A DNA stretch of 64,000 bases from an uncultured Cohaesibacter sp. (GTDB lineage Bacteria; Pseudomonadota; Alphaproteobacteria; Rhizobiales; Cohaesibacteraceae), in assembly GCF_963662805.1 (NCBI RefSeq), contig NZ_OY759862.1, positions 62,001 through 126,000 on the forward strand. The letters are read 5' to 3'. The position numbers were made by a program, and so were the translations under genes. A model generated the notes under the pieces. That model did not search any database. It worked only from the letters and a program-made list of their open reading frames with translations, and was not told the origin of the DNA. How positions within the stretch are numbered: position 1 is the first letter of the stretch; the number at the start of each line of letters is the position of its first letter. Of the stretch, positions 35,858 to 45,512 are shown in pieces.

Positions 35858-37561
35858 TTGATACAAGAATTCTTCTTTTTTGATCTCTACGATTTCCCTG
35901 CGAGCGAATTTTTCCAAGGATATGCCTTTCAAAACGACCAGCTCATTCGGTCCGACACTGATCGAGTTGACAGCGTGCCGAGCGGCCAAGATGGCGCCTA
36001 TGTCACCTGTTTCGCACATGAGGGGAGATTGAGGCTTGGCGTCGACTATCAGGGAGCGGCTCGGCTCTATCTCTATCGATCGCCGAGAGATAAAAAATAC
36101 TGGGCGATCTCGAACAGCCTTCAGCTCCTGATCAAGAATTTGCATGAACGAAAACGCCCAATGAACCTGCTAAAAGACGTGTTCACGTCCTGGTCTGGCC
36201 ATGGTGAGTTCTTGCAGCAAATGACCAGCTTTGAAAGCTTTGTGAAAGAGATTTCTCTGCTGCCCCGTTGGTTGGATTTGGAGCTGACGCCATCTAGAGA
36301 CGGGAAATCATGCCAGATTGGTTTGGTCCGTTGCCCGACTTATCGCTTGAAAGAAAATGTGAGCTATGAGGCGGCCTTGAGAGACTATCTGGTCTCGTGG
36401 CACAAACGCATTCCTTCACTCCTGATGCACACCAGAGCCGCTCAAGTCGACCTCAGTGGAGGGCTTGATTCACGGACGGTCTTTTCCCTCTTCAAACCGT
36501 TCCTTGACGCGGGGACTTTCAAAGACAGACTGGTCGTGTTCAGTGTCAAACCGGAACAGGCTCCCAAGGATTTCCAGATAGCTCGTACTATTACAACAGA
36601 CTTGGGTTTTGATCTCAGCTGCGACTATGTAACGGCGTCAAGGAGTACGCTGCCGAGCCTTGATGAGACCTTTTCAAGATGGGAAAACAATCGCCTTGGA
36701 CAATATCATCTGGGAGCGTTTCTGACGACGAGCTCGATCATCGGAGAAGATCGCATGAGGTTTGTCGGTGTTGGTGGTGAGCAATATCGTCCCTTTTTTA
36801 ACGAGTGGTCGAGAGATCTTGATTGCTGCCTCGATGTCCGTCGCAAATTCTTCCCGAAACCGAAAAAATTGGGGACCTTCAAATCCCGGCTCGCGAAGAT
36901 GACCGGCAGCAACAAAGACCTGTTTGAGCAGTTCGCAAAGCGCGTCAACGCAAGCGCGGACATGATCTCCCGTGAAAATGATCTGCTTGGACAGGACAGA
37001 ATGACCCTGCATTATCGGGAATTTCGAAATAGGTTTCATTTCGGCGTGCCAGCAACGGAAACAATGACATTTGCACCTCTGAGCGGGGTGTTGATGGATC
37101 AGTTGGCAGGTTCTGCCCCCTCTGACTATCTGAAAAACAAGCAGATCTTCTATGATGTGATGGCAAATTCCTGTCCGCAATTGCTGGAAGCGCCGTTTGA
37201 CAGGGACGACAAGGTGCCAACGTCTGAAAATCTTGACCGCATCACAACTCTCAGCAATCTGACGTCACCTTCGCTCCCGCGGGAGGCGCTTGAACAGGTC
37301 GACACATTCCAAGAAACTCAGGAACGGGGCGTTCCTCAAGACCGTCTGATGCAGAATGCGCAAGATATCATGGAGGAGATGCTCCGCCGTGTGATGGACA
37401 GCAGGAAGCATTGCCCGGACAGCATCCGATTTGATCACGAGAAAGAAAGAAACATGATCAAGGACGCTATTCCGAATGGCAGATTAGTGGATGGAAAGGC
37501 AATGAGGTATTTCCATTTCATCTCTCTTTGCCATACAGCAAAGACGTTTGGTATTTCATAG
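35858..37561 (+). CDS. Asparagine-synthase-related protein (PP-loop ATPase), orphan
   Basis: A 567-residue protein of the asparagine synthase B superfamily. The ATP-pyrophosphatase motif SGGLDS lies at residues 200-205 (VDLSGGLDSRTVF). The N-terminal part (1-150) resembles a degenerate amidotransferase-like domain and has no Cys after the start Met, so it probably cannot use glutamine. Such proteins act in lasso-peptide, polysaccharide or secondary-metabolite pathways as amide-forming enzymes. The only possible start is a TTG at 35858 with a weak GAG site. No biosynthetic partner is adjacent. Base use is lower in GC than the murA block, suggesting transfer; tRNA-Thr lies 280 bp beyond. Confidence 0.8.
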   Translation: MIQEFFFFDLYDFPASEFFQGYAFQNDQLIRSDTDRVDSVPSGQDGAYVTCFAHEGRLRLGVDYQGAARLYLYRSPRDKKYWAISNSLQLLIKNLHERKRPMNLLKDVFTSWSGHGEFLQQMTSFESFVKEISLLPRWLDLELTPSRDGKSCQIGLVRCPTYRLKENVSYEAALRDYLVSWHKRIPSLLMHTRAAQVDLSGGLDSRTVFSLFKPFLDAGTFKDRLVVFSVKPEQAPKDFQIARTITTDLGFDLSCDYVTASRSTLPSLDETFSRWENNRLGQYHLGAFLTTSSIIGEDRMRFVGVGGEQYRPFFNEWSRDLDCCLDVRRKFFPKPKKLGTFKSRLAKMTGSNKDLFEQFAKRVNASADMISRENDLLGQDRMTLHYREFRNRFHFGVPATETMTFAPLSGVLMDQLAGSAPSDYLKNKQIFYDVMANSCPQLLEAPFDRDDKVPTSENLDRITTLSNLTSPSLPREALEQVDTFQETQERGVPQDRLMQNAQDIMEEMLRRVMDSRKHCPDSIRFDHEKERNMIKDAIPNGRLVDGKAMRYFHFISLCHTAKTFGIS

Positions 37562-37839
37562 GAAAAGCTGTTTTGAGCACCGGCTTCTGAGCTTCTCTGC
37601 CCTTGCTTTTGTGCGGGAAACAAGGTTTGTCCACTCCTGCGTAAGGATTCTGGTTGTACCAACCGAACAGGCAGAGTTCAGACTGTGCCGTATTTGTGCC
37701 GCAACTTACGCCACACGGCCTGTTTGTTCTTGCGGCGTTCTGCAAAGAGTAGAAAACAGGCTGCATTGAGCCACGACGCGCGTTGAAACAAAATAGACTG
37801 CATTCCTGCGGTATTGAAGGAAAATTGGGGGGAAGGAGA

Positions 37840-37914
<75 letters not shown>

Positions 37915-38232
37915 GTTCCGATCTTAAGGTCAGGTATTTGCTACCTGATGCGGGCGGTTTTTTGCATACAGAATTTGATTATGCAAGCGCGTTTTGAAAA
38001 AAAGTGGTGAAATTTGTGAATTTGATGACAGCTGTGAACATCACCCGCAACGCCAGCGTGGGAATGCTCGGTGGTTTGCCTGCCGTCGCGCGTAAACCAT
38101 GGCCGCAGAAATGCGCCGTCGAACCATCAAAAGGCCGCAATCTGGTCTTTCCTGTACAAGCCTTATGGTATAGAACCATGCAAAGTTTTAACCCTAGCAA
38201 ATGCTTGCCATTGCTTGTGCAATGAAGGCCCG
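37915..38232. other. Intergenic region between tRNA-Thr and the murA block
   Basis: 318 bp holding the tRNA-Thr promoter on one side and the leader of the small gene on the other. No gene or clear regulatory site recognised. Confidence 0.45.
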
Positions 38233-38445
38233 ATGTCTGACATGGATCAACACAGCGACAAGGACCGGCCCACTGAGGCGGATGCCCGCAAGGCGCGGCT
38301 GTCCGAAGCCCTGAGGAACAATCTGCGTCGCCGCAAGGAACAGGTCAGGGGGCGCAAGGTGCACACGAACGCTCAGATCGCGGATGATGTGCCTGCCGGG
38401 CCTACGGGTGAAACGGAAGAACAACAGGATCAAGAGAAAACCTGA
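38233..38445 (+). CDS. Small charged protein upstream of murA
   Basis: A 70-residue, very hydrophilic protein (MSDMDQHSDKDRPTEADARK...) with a basic middle (LRNNLRRRKEQVRGRK) and an acidic tail. The start at 38233 follows GAAGG. Proteins of this kind with an ARKARLSEALRxNLxRRKxQ core commonly precede murA in Hyphomicrobiales, as far as I recall. Function unknown; disorder and charge suggest a nucleic-acid or protein adaptor. Confidence 0.7.
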   Translation: MSDMDQHSDKDRPTEADARKARLSEALRNNLRRRKEQVRGRKVHTNAQIADDVPAGPTGETEEQQDQEKT

Positions 38446-38589
38446 TACCGATCACCGCGAACCCTCTCTACCCTCGGCAAAGACTGCCGAATTGCAAGGT
38501 GTGAGATGGTCGTGTGCTGTCGGGAAAATAGATCAGACGTCGAGGGACAGGCTGCGAATTGTGCGGCCCATACGAGGAAAGAAATTGAT

Positions 38590-39879
38590 ATGGACGCAAT
38601 TCGTATTGTTGGTGGTGCCAAGCTGAACGGTGTCATCCCCATTTCAGGGGCGAAGAACGCAGCTTTGCCACTGATGATCGCCTCTCTTCTGACCGATGAA
38701 GCGTTGATTCTGGAAAATCTGCCGCGTCTGCGCGATGTCCAGTTGCTCCAGCAGATCCTCTCCAATCACGGCGTCAGCTACATGATTGAAGGCAAGCGCC
38801 CCGGTCAGGACACCATGGCCGGCCAGATCGTGCATCTGCAGGCGCGGGAAATCATCGATACCCGTGCGCCCTATGATCTCGTCTCCAAGATGCGTGCCAG
38901 CTTCTGGGTCATCGGCCCCTTGCTCGCTCGCATGGGCCAGTGTGAAGTGTCGCTTCCCGGTGGTTGCGCCATTGGCACCCGTCCGGTTGATTTCTTCATC
39001 GATGGCCTTGCCGCCATGGGAGCGGAAATCGAGATCGAGAATGGCTATGCCGTCGCCAAGGCCCCCGGTGGGCTGAAGGGTGGGGAATTCACCTTCCCGC
39101 GCGTCTCAGTGGGCGCAACCCACGTTCTGATGATGGCCGCAACGCTCGCCAAAGGAACGATGGTTCTGAAAAACGCCGCTCGTGAGCCCGAAGTCGTCGA
39201 CCTTGCAAACTGCCTCATTGCCATGGGTGCGGATATTTCTGGCGCTGGCACCGAAACCATTACTATCAAGGGTGTCGAGAAGCTGCATGGCGCACGTCAT
39301 TCCGTGCTGCCCGACCGGATCGAGACCGGCACCTATGCCATGGCTGTCGCCATGACCGGTGGCGAAGTGCTGCTGAAGGGCGCACGCGCCGATCTGCTTC
39401 AGTCCGCGCTTGATACGCTGGCGCAGACCGGCACGCGCATCGAGACCACCAATGAAGGCATTCGCGTGTCACGCAATGGTGCACCGCTCAAAGCTGTCAG
39501 CGTGGCGACCGATCCATTCCCCGGCTTCCCGACAGATCTGCAGGCCCAGTTCATGGCACTGATGACCATGGCTGAAGGCACCTCGACCATCACCGAGACG
39601 ATCTTCGAGAACCGCTTCATGCATGTGCAGGAGCTGGCCCGCCTCGGCGCCAAGATCTCGCTCGATGGTCAGAAGGCCCATGTTACCGGTGTCGACAAGC
39701 TCAAGGGTGCTCAGGTCATGGCGACCGACCTTCGTGCTTCGGTGTCACTGGTCATCGCCGGTCTGGTGGCTGAAGGCGAGACCAAGGTCAACCGCGTCTA
39801 TCACCTTGATCGCGGTTTCGAGCGTCTTGAAGACAAGCTGGCGGCCTGTGGTGCCACGGTAGAACGGATCTCTGCCTGA
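38590..39879 (+). CDS. murA: UDP-N-acetylglucosamine 1-carboxyvinyltransferase
   Basis: MurA catalyses the first committed step of peptidoglycan synthesis, adding enolpyruvate from PEP to UDP-GlcNAc; it is the fosfomycin target. At 429 residues it has normal length. Landmarks: GGAKLNGVIPISGAKNAALP at the start (catalytic Lys22 in SGAKN), the loop LPGGCAIGTRPVDFFIDGL with the fosfomycin-binding Cys in GGCAIG, and FPTDLQAQFMALMT near the end. The ATG at 38590 follows GAGGAAAG; the open frame upstream to 38506 is ignored. It opens the conserved murA - DUF2948 - hisD block. Confidence 0.97.
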   Translation: MDAIRIVGGAKLNGVIPISGAKNAALPLMIASLLTDEALILENLPRLRDVQLLQQILSNHGVSYMIEGKRPGQDTMAGQIVHLQAREIIDTRAPYDLVSKMRASFWVIGPLLARMGQCEVSLPGGCAIGTRPVDFFIDGLAAMGAEIEIENGYAVAKAPGGLKGGEFTFPRVSVGATHVLMMAATLAKGTMVLKNAAREPEVVDLANCLIAMGADISGAGTETITIKGVEKLHGARHSVLPDRIETGTYAMAVAMTGGEVLLKGARADLLQSALDTLAQTGTRIETTNEGIRVSRNGAPLKAVSVATDPFPGFPTDLQAQFMALMTMAEGTSTITETIFENRFMHVQELARLGAKISLDGQKAHVTGVDKLKGAQVMATDLRASVSLVIAGLVAEGETKVNRVYHLDRGFERLEDKLAACGATVERISA

Positions 39880-40016
39880 CGTCCTGCACGGCCCCCTCCT
39901 TGCATTGGCTATGAGGGCCCCCTATCTCTTCTATAGAGAAACAATGGGATCGGCCACAGAGTGAAGGTGAGGCCGAGATAGGACCGGGCAGCAGTCCGGT
40001 CGCCAAGGAGAATGAT

Positions 40017-40511
40017 ATGTCCATGCTGAAACTTGCTGCTCTGGATGCCGAAGATCTTGCGGTGCTGTCGAGCCAGTCTCAGGACGCCGTGGTCAAGGTC
40101 GGAGACATCCACTGGCTTCCCACCGAAGGACGGCTCCTCGTCACCATGCATCGCTTTGCATGGGAAGAGGCAATCAGCCAGCAACGCCGCCTTTTCGGTC
40201 CCAAGAAAAGCTATGAGCGTCGCCAGACAGTTTTGCATTTCGCGCGGGTGTCGGCGGTCAAGGGCCGCAACATCAAGATGAGCGCCAAGGATGCGGTGCT
40301 CAACCTGCTCGCCATTACTTTCGAGCAGAATGGTGAAGGCCCGGATGGCGCAATCAATCTGATCTTTGCCGGGGATGCCGAAATGCGCCTCGAGGTCGAG
40401 TGCATCGAGGCTCAGCTCACGGACACCGGGGCTGCGTGGGAAACCGAGAACCTGCCCGAACATGAGGCTGCCGAGACCTTTGAAGGTCAGGTTGCCCAGT
40501 CCGGCTCGTGA
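40017..40511 (+). CDS. DUF2948 family protein
   Basis: A 164-residue protein of the alphaproteobacterial DUF2948 family, regularly placed between murA and hisD. The pattern LKLAALDAEDLAVLSSQSQDAVVKVGDIHW and the RRQTVLHFARVSAVKGRNI core are typical. No membrane segment, no known catalytic motif. AAGGAG lies six nt before the ATG. The biochemical role is unknown. Confidence 0.85.
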   Translation: MSMLKLAALDAEDLAVLSSQSQDAVVKVGDIHWLPTEGRLLVTMHRFAWEEAISQQRRLFGPKKSYERRQTVLHFARVSAVKGRNIKMSAKDAVLNLLAITFEQNGEGPDGAINLIFAGDAEMRLEVECIEAQLTDTGAAWETENLPEHEAAETFEGQVAQSGS

Positions 40512-40526
40512 CGGGCTGAACCTGCC

Positions 40527-41228
40527 TCAACTATCCTGAACGCCTGAGATGGAGAAGGATTCCGATCCGCTCCAACTCAGCTTCCACGTCGCGCCGGGGC
40601 GGACATTCTGAACCGCGCCCGGGTCAAACACCGCAAGGCATCGCCCGCCCTTGTGGCGCACGGACGGGTAGAGCAGACCCTTGTGCCCCTCCTTGCGCAA
40701 TTGGAGAGCCAGCGCTTGTCCTGCCGGGTAGCCTTCGAGCGGATCGCTCTGAAGGGCAGGGTGGGTCAGCTGATCGTCCAGATCAGGAAAGCTGCCAATG
40801 AAGTCGGCCAGCAGCTCGACATAGAGCGCCTCATCCTCGAATTTTCTGATATTGCGAAGCTCTCTGGTGCGGTGGTAGCCCACCTCTTCGGCTGCTGTCA
40901 GGGTTTCATAAGCACAATACCATGCACCCCGTTTGCCATCGTTGAAGCGGTTGCCGGATGGGCGCGTATAGGCGAAGGCTGCATTGATATGGCTCTGGCC
41001 ATAGATCTTGAGATCATGCGAGCGCCGGGCGAAGGCCAGCTCGCGCCGGTCGAGAGACGGACTGCCGACCTGTTCAGCCACCAGTCGGGCGCTGGTTTCT
41101 CCTTCCAGCTCCGCCAGAATTGCCGCTTCTTCATCCGTATCCACCAGCCCGCGCAAAACGGGCGGCTTGTGGTAGGTCGCCGGAATGAGGCGCACCCAGC
41201 CGCGATCGTTGAGGCTTGTAAGTTTCAC
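40527..41228 (-). CDS. RES-domain toxin (NAD+ phosphorylase/glycohydrolase)
   Basis: A 233-residue RES-domain protein. Toxins of this family deplete NAD+ and halt growth. The three landmark residues appear in order: Arg in NAAFAYTRPSGNRFNDG, Glu in GAWYCAYETLTAAEEVGYH, and Ser in GLLYPSVRHKGGRCLAVF. The gene overlaps the upstream antitoxin by 4 bp (ATGA), typical of a toxin-antitoxin operon. It sits antisense inside the otherwise conserved murA-hisD block, so it is a likely insertion. Confidence 0.88.
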   Translation of the reverse strand: MKLTSLNDRGWVRLIPATYHKPPVLRGLVDTDEEAAILAELEGETSARLVAEQVGSPSLDRRELAFARRSHDLKIYGQSHINAAFAYTRPSGNRFNDGKRGAWYCAYETLTAAEEVGYHRTRELRNIRKFEDEALYVELLADFIGSFPDLDDQLTHPALQSDPLEGYPAGQALALQLRKEGHKGLLYPSVRHKGGRCLAVFDPGAVQNVRPGATWKLSWSGSESFSISGVQDS

Positions 41229-41614
41229 ATCCCACCTCTGAGTGCGTCGAGATAGGTCCGGACGCGCAGAATTTTTGGCAAGCCGCCGGAAATCATCACA
41301 TCCACGGGCCGCGCACCGTCAAATTCCGGTCCGTCGTTGGCAAGCTTCACCCACTCGGTGGCGATGGGCGGATTGAAATAGAGCTCCAGGGATTTGTAAA
41401 TGCCGACAAGCGCGCTGAGGCGCAGCATCTGGTCTCGCGTCAGGCTGCCGGCAAAGCCATCCTTGCGGGCGCGTTTCCAGGTGGATTCGGACATGTCGGC
41501 GAGCCCCGCGGCTTCCTGCTGGGTGAGCCCCCAGACGCGCGCAATGCGGCCATAGGCCTTCAGGGCAACGGCCTGCCGGTCTGCCGGGGGATGGGTTTTG
41601 AGTGCTGGTTCCAT
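41225..41614 (-). CDS. Xre/MbcA/ParS-type antitoxin
   Basis: A 129-residue partner of the RES toxin. The N-terminal helix-turn-helix (WGLTQQEAAGLADMSESTWKRARK-like segment, about 28-52) binds DNA, and the C-terminal DUF2384 part (LPKILRVRTYLDALRGGM, with the PxxxLxxGxP-type tail) plugs the toxin active site. It overlaps the toxin by 4 bp and lies upstream, as is usual for RES/Xre modules. It probably autoregulates the operon from the gap 41615-41689. Confidence 0.88.
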   Translation of the reverse strand: MEPALKTHPPADRQAVALKAYGRIARVWGLTQQEAAGLADMSESTWKRARKDGFAGSLTRDQMLRLSALVGIYKSLELYFNPPIATEWVKLANDGPEFDGARPVDVMISGGLPKILRVRTYLDALRGGM

Positions 41615-41689
41615 GTCTCACCTCTCTATATGTCAAGAATAAGGCCATATGGACCAAATTTCAAGATCATATGATCGGAAAGGACGAGC

Positions 41690-42223
41690 TTAATGGGCCA
41701 GCGCCAAAATTGCCTCCACACTCTTCAGGTTTCGGGCTGTCGTCGCAACGCCGAGACATGTCTCGGCCTGTGCGGCCAGTTTGGAGCGACCGATGCCGTC
41801 CGGGGCATGAAGATAGAAAACGGACGGCGTGAGGGTGAAAGCCTCGCTCGCCGCTGAGAGGGCTTGCAGCTTTGCGATGTCAGCAGCTTTGGCCCCTTCG
41901 GCAAGAAAGAAGAAATGCACATGGCGCTTGTCTTCTGCACTCGCACCATAGGGATCATCAGTGAGCGCCGTCTTGAGCGCCTCAAGGGGCAGGACAATGA
42001 TATGAGGGGCGAAGCCGAACCGCTCGGATATGGCGTCCCGGATCGCAATCGACAGCGCGTCTGCAGACGTCTCTCCGGATCGGAAAACCACATTGCCGCT
42101 CTGGATGTAGGTCTTTACATCCTGATAGCCGAGGCCTTCCAGCAGTGAGCGCAAGTCTTGCATCGGCAGGCTGTTCTTGCCGCCAACATTGATGCCGCGC
42201 AGCAGCGCAATCCAGGTTTCCAC
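41690..42223 (-). CDS. DUF1697 family protein
   Basis: A 177-residue protein of the DUF1697 family. The signature is VETWIALLRGINVGGKNSLP followed by GYQDVKTYIQSGNVVFRS. A GTG start at 42223 is chosen because AAAAGGAG lies six nt before it and family members begin at this point; the open frame upstream to 42331 has no ribosome site. Function unknown. It is on the minus strand, 75 bp before the antitoxin, so it may belong to the same insertion. Confidence 0.82.
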   Translation of the reverse strand: METWIALLRGINVGGKNSLPMQDLRSLLEGLGYQDVKTYIQSGNVVFRSGETSADALSIAIRDAISERFGFAPHIIVLPLEALKTALTDDPYGASAEDKRHVHFFFLAEGAKAADIAKLQALSAASEAFTLTPSVFYLHAPDGIGRSKLAAQAETCLGVATTARNLKSVEAILALAH

Positions 42224-42466
42224 TTCTTGCTCCTTTTCGCGATCTGGCACGGTCACCCTGATTGGCTCCCATTCTGGCCCATCAGGGCGCTTCGCTCCAG
42301 CCACTCTTGCACAGCTTGTGGGCTTTGACATGGCGAAGCGATGTCAACAGAGGGAGAGTGCCTGAAATTTATCACTGATGGGCGGGCTGCCTCTTGCTTC
42401 TTGCGAGGGATGCTCCCATAAAGACTGCAAAAATGCCCGCACCTCCAGCACTTTGGGAGAGACATC

Positions 42467-43762
42467 ATGGCCATCCGCCTCAATGCATCCGACGCCACCT
42501 TCGAAGCCGCTTTCCGTGATCTCCTGGCGATGAAACGTGAGGTCTCGGACGATGTGGACGCCATCGTGCGCGACATCATCGAAGACGTTCGGGCAAGGGG
42601 CGACGAGGCGCTCTATGACTACACCGCCAAGTTCGACCGCTATGATGCACGGGGCAAAGGGTTGCGCATCACCGAGGCCGAGATTGATGCAGCGGTTGCC
42701 AAGGTCGAACCCGATGTCATGGCCGCGCTGGAGCTGGCCGCTAACCGCATCCGCTCCCACCACGCCCGGCAGATGCCCAAGAATGATGCCTACGAGGATA
42801 GCCTTGGGGTCAAACTCGGCTCCCGCTGGACGGCCATCGAGGCCGTCGGGCTTTATGTGCCGGGAGGGCTTGCCGCCTATCCGTCCTCCGTGCTGATGAA
42901 CGCCATCCCCGCCAAGGTCGCAGGCGTCAATCGTCTGGTCATGGTGGTGCCGACCCCTGATGATGTGCTCAACCCGCTGGTGCTTGCCGCCGCAAGGCTC
43001 GCCGGTGTTGATGAGGTCTATCGCATCGGTGGCGCTCAGGCTGTCGCCGCGCTTGCCTACGGCACCGACAGCATCGCGCCGGTCTACAAGATCGTCGGCC
43101 CGGGCAACGCCTTTGTTGCCGCCGCCAAGCGTCGTGTCTTCGGTCTCGTCGGCATCGACATGATCGCCGGACCGTCCGAGGTGCTCATTCTGGCCGACAA
43201 GAACAACGACCCCGATTGGCTCGCCGTCGATCTGATGGCGCAGGCCGAGCATGACACGGCGGCGCAGGCGATCCTGATCACCGATAGCGTCGATATGGCA
43301 GATGCTGCCGAGAAGGCCGTCGAGCGCCTGCTGACGACCCTGCCCAAGGCGCATATCGCCGGTGCGAGCTGGCGCGACTATGGCGCGGTCATCACGGTTG
43401 CGGATTGGGAGGTCGGCATGGCGCTGGCTAACCGCATTGCGCCCGAACATCTCGAGTTGGCCATGGACGATGCCGCAAGCATGGTGGACAAGGTGCACAA
43501 TGCGGGCGCCATCTTCGTCGGGCATTTCACACCCGAAGCGGTTGGCGACTATGTCGGCGGTTCGAACCATGTTCTGCCCACCGCCCGCTCGGCACGATTC
43601 TCCTCTGGCCTGTCGACGCTCGATTTTGTCAAACGGACCTCGGTTCTTGAATGCAACGCCATGAACCTGCGCGAAATAGGCCCCGCTGCGGTGACCCTGG
43701 CACGTCAGGAAGGGCTTGAGGCGCACGCTCTCTCGGTCGCCAAACGCCTCAACATGGCCTGA
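42467..43762 (+). CDS. hisD: Histidinol dehydrogenase
   Basis: HisD catalyses the last two steps of histidine synthesis, L-histidinol to L-histidine with two NAD+ and a bound zinc. At 431 residues it is normal. Visible motifs: ERVGLYVPGG-type GLYVPGGLAAYPSSVLMN, RIGGAQAVAALAYGT, DMIAGPSEVLILAD, the zinc/catalytic segment QAEHDTAAQAIL, and APEHLEL with YVGGSNHVLPT. GGGAGAG lies before the ATG. It resumes the plus-strand block after the toxin-antitoxin insertion. Confidence 0.97.
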   Translation: MAIRLNASDATFEAAFRDLLAMKREVSDDVDAIVRDIIEDVRARGDEALYDYTAKFDRYDARGKGLRITEAEIDAAVAKVEPDVMAALELAANRIRSHHARQMPKNDAYEDSLGVKLGSRWTAIEAVGLYVPGGLAAYPSSVLMNAIPAKVAGVNRLVMVVPTPDDVLNPLVLAAARLAGVDEVYRIGGAQAVAALAYGTDSIAPVYKIVGPGNAFVAAAKRRVFGLVGIDMIAGPSEVLILADKNNDPDWLAVDLMAQAEHDTAAQAILITDSVDMADAAEKAVERLLTTLPKAHIAGASWRDYGAVITVADWEVGMALANRIAPEHLELAMDDAASMVDKVHNAGAIFVGHFTPEAVGDYVGGSNHVLPTARSARFSSGLSTLDFVKRTSVLECNAMNLREIGPAAVTLARQEGLEAHALSVAKRLNMA

Positions 43763-43862
43763 CGCTCGGCTGCTATGGGTGGCCCATCCGCAATGGTCCG
43801 CACTTGCATGCTGCTGAAATGCCATCAAAGTTTGACAGTCTGCACGAAAGCAGGCAAACATC

Positions 43863-44432
43863 ATGCAAGACAACCTGCACGCCCCGTGCAGGGGCAATGC
43901 TGAAACGAACGGAACGCGCGAAGTGACGACTGAGGTAGGCGAGAGTAAAGACCAGCAGAGCGATTGTTTTCGCCTCTGTTCCGTTCATCTCGATCCGCAC
44001 AGCATCCAGCCGGCCACCGCCGACATCGAGCACGAGCGCACCGTCGCCATCTATGATCTTGTTGAAGAAAACAGCTTCCACCCTGTCGGTCACGACGAGG
44101 GCGGGCCCTATCAGCTGTTTCTCTCGATGGTCGAACGCAAGCTGGTGATGGACATCAAGCTGGAGAATGGCGACCAGATCGCCACGCACATTCTCTCGCT
44201 CACGCCCTTTCGCCGCATCATCAAGGACTACTTCCTGATCTGCGACAGCTATTACGAAGCGATCAAGACCGCCACGCCAAGCCGCATCGAGGCCATCGAT
44301 ATGGGGCGGCGTGGCCTGCACAATGAGGGATCCCAAATCCTGCAATCCCGCCTTGAAGGCAAAATCACGACCGATTTTCCGACGGCGCGTAGACTGTTTA
44401 CGCTGATCTGCGCCCTGCATTGGCGGGGGTAG
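43863..44432 (+). CDS. UPF0262 family protein
   Basis: UPF0262 is found in alphaproteobacteria directly after hisD. Core: RTVAIYDLVEENSFHPVGHDEGPY-like segment, KLVMDIKLENGDQIATHILSLTPFRRIIKDYFLICDSYY and the C-terminal RRGLHNEGSQILQSRLEGKI. The upstream 35 residues are less typical, so the true start may be one of the later candidates; I keep the first ATG (189 residues). Four bases separate it from the phosphatase gene, so the two are coupled. Function unknown. Confidence 0.8.
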   Translation: MQDNLHAPCRGNAETNGTREVTTEVGESKDQQSDCFRLCSVHLDPHSIQPATADIEHERTVAIYDLVEENSFHPVGHDEGGPYQLFLSMVERKLVMDIKLENGDQIATHILSLTPFRRIIKDYFLICDSYYEAIKTATPSRIEAIDMGRRGLHNEGSQILQSRLEGKITTDFPTARRLFTLICALHWRG

Positions 44433-44436
44433 GTGT

Positions 44437-44898
44437 ATGAGAACAGCGCTTGGTGGTGTCTTTCGTCCTTCTTCGGTCCTGTTCGCCTGTGGCATGAATG
44501 CCATTCGCTCTCCGATGGCGGCTGAATTGTCTCGGCATCTGTTTCCGGGCAGCTTCTACGTCAAGTCCGTCGGTGTGCGCTGTGGCAAGCCCGACCCTTT
44601 CGCGGCTGCGGTGATGGAAGAAATCGGCCTCGATATTTCCGAGCATGAACCGAGCACCTTCGACGATCTCGAAGACAGCTATTTCGATCTCATCATTTCT
44701 CTTGCCCCCGAGGCCCATCACCGGGCGCTCGAATGGAGCCGGGGCCACGCGGTCGAGACCGAATATTGGCCCACCCTCGATCCGGCCCTCGCCACGGGCT
44801 CACGCGAGCAGATCATGGATTCCTACCGCGGTGTTCGCGATGGACTGATCGCAAAGCTCAAGGACAGATTCGAGTGGGTCTCCAATGCCGGTGGCTAG
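44437..44898 (+). CDS. Low-molecular-weight phosphatase family protein
   Basis: A 153-residue protein of the low-Mr protein-tyrosine-phosphatase fold. The P-loop is VLFACGMNAIRSPMAAEL, with the nucleophile Cys18 and the phosphate-binding Arg24 in the CX5RS pattern. The general-acid Asp in the C-terminal WPTLDPA loop is present in altered context. Proteins of this kind sit between UPF0262 and infA in Hyphomicrobiales. The substrate (tyrosine phosphate, arsenate or another) cannot be told from sequence. Confidence 0.8.
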   Translation: MRTALGGVFRPSSVLFACGMNAIRSPMAAELSRHLFPGSFYVKSVGVRCGKPDPFAAAVMEEIGLDISEHEPSTFDDLEDSYFDLIISLAPEAHHRALEWSRGHAVETEYWPTLDPALATGSREQIMDSYRGVRDGLIAKLKDRFEWVSNAGG

Positions 44899-45287
44899 AC
44901 TGGACTTTTACGTCTCGGACCCCATATAGAGAAGTAAATCCGGTCCCGGGGGAACACTCCCCTGAAAAGTTGCTTTGTCTTGCGGGCGTCAAGCGCCAGC
45001 AAAACAAGGCTTTGTGCCGTTTTGTGCCTTGGAATTGCTGGCAGGCAACTGTAGGCGATTGCACTTAAAGGCGCTTTGGACTAGATTGCCCGCAATCTTG
45101 AAATCGAATGAAGTCATTCGGATCAGAAACTTGCGCTGATGCAAGGGGATTCGTGCTATGATCGGCTTGCCTGATCGTAGGATGCGACCAATGGGGCAGG
45201 CCCCATACGACGGCATGACAAAGCCGCCGGTTGATCAATCCGGTCCCGATGAGATGAATGCCGACAAAGAGGATATGAAAAGCGCTT
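44899..45287. other. Intergenic region upstream of infA
   Basis: 389 bp with no supported gene. Short frames on both strands lack ribosome sites. It probably carries the infA promoter and leader; no riboswitch recognised. Confidence 0.45.
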
Positions 45288-45506
45288 ATGGCGAAAGAAG
45301 AAGTCTTGGAATTCCCGGGTGTTGTCACCGAACTGCTGCCCAACGCGACCTTCCGCGTGAAGCTTGAAAACGACCATGAAATCGTGGCCCACACCGCTGG
45401 CCGCATGCGCAAGAACCGCATTCGCGTTCTGGCAGGCGACAAGGTGCAGGTTGAAATGACCCCTTACGACCTGACCAAGGGTCGGATCACCTACCGCTTC
45501 AAATGA
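45288..45506 (+). CDS. infA: Translation initiation factor IF-1
   Basis: A 72-residue single OB-fold protein, MAKEEVLEFPGVVTELLPNA, with HTAGRMRKNRIRVLAGDKV and a final RITYRFK, all canonical. It binds the 30S A site during initiation. GAGGAT lies upstream. It is followed by a weak hairpin and maf. Confidence 0.98.
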   Translation: MAKEEVLEFPGVVTELLPNATFRVKLENDHEIVAHTAGRMRKNRIRVLAGDKVQVEMTPYDLTKGRITYRFK

Positions 45507-45512
45507 GTCGGT

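Noticed and set aside
42344..43897. Long minus-strand open frame (517 residues) opposite hisD
   Set aside because: It mirrors the codon pattern of hisD, has a repetitive His/Asp/Gly-rich composition typical of an antisense frame, and no ribosome site.
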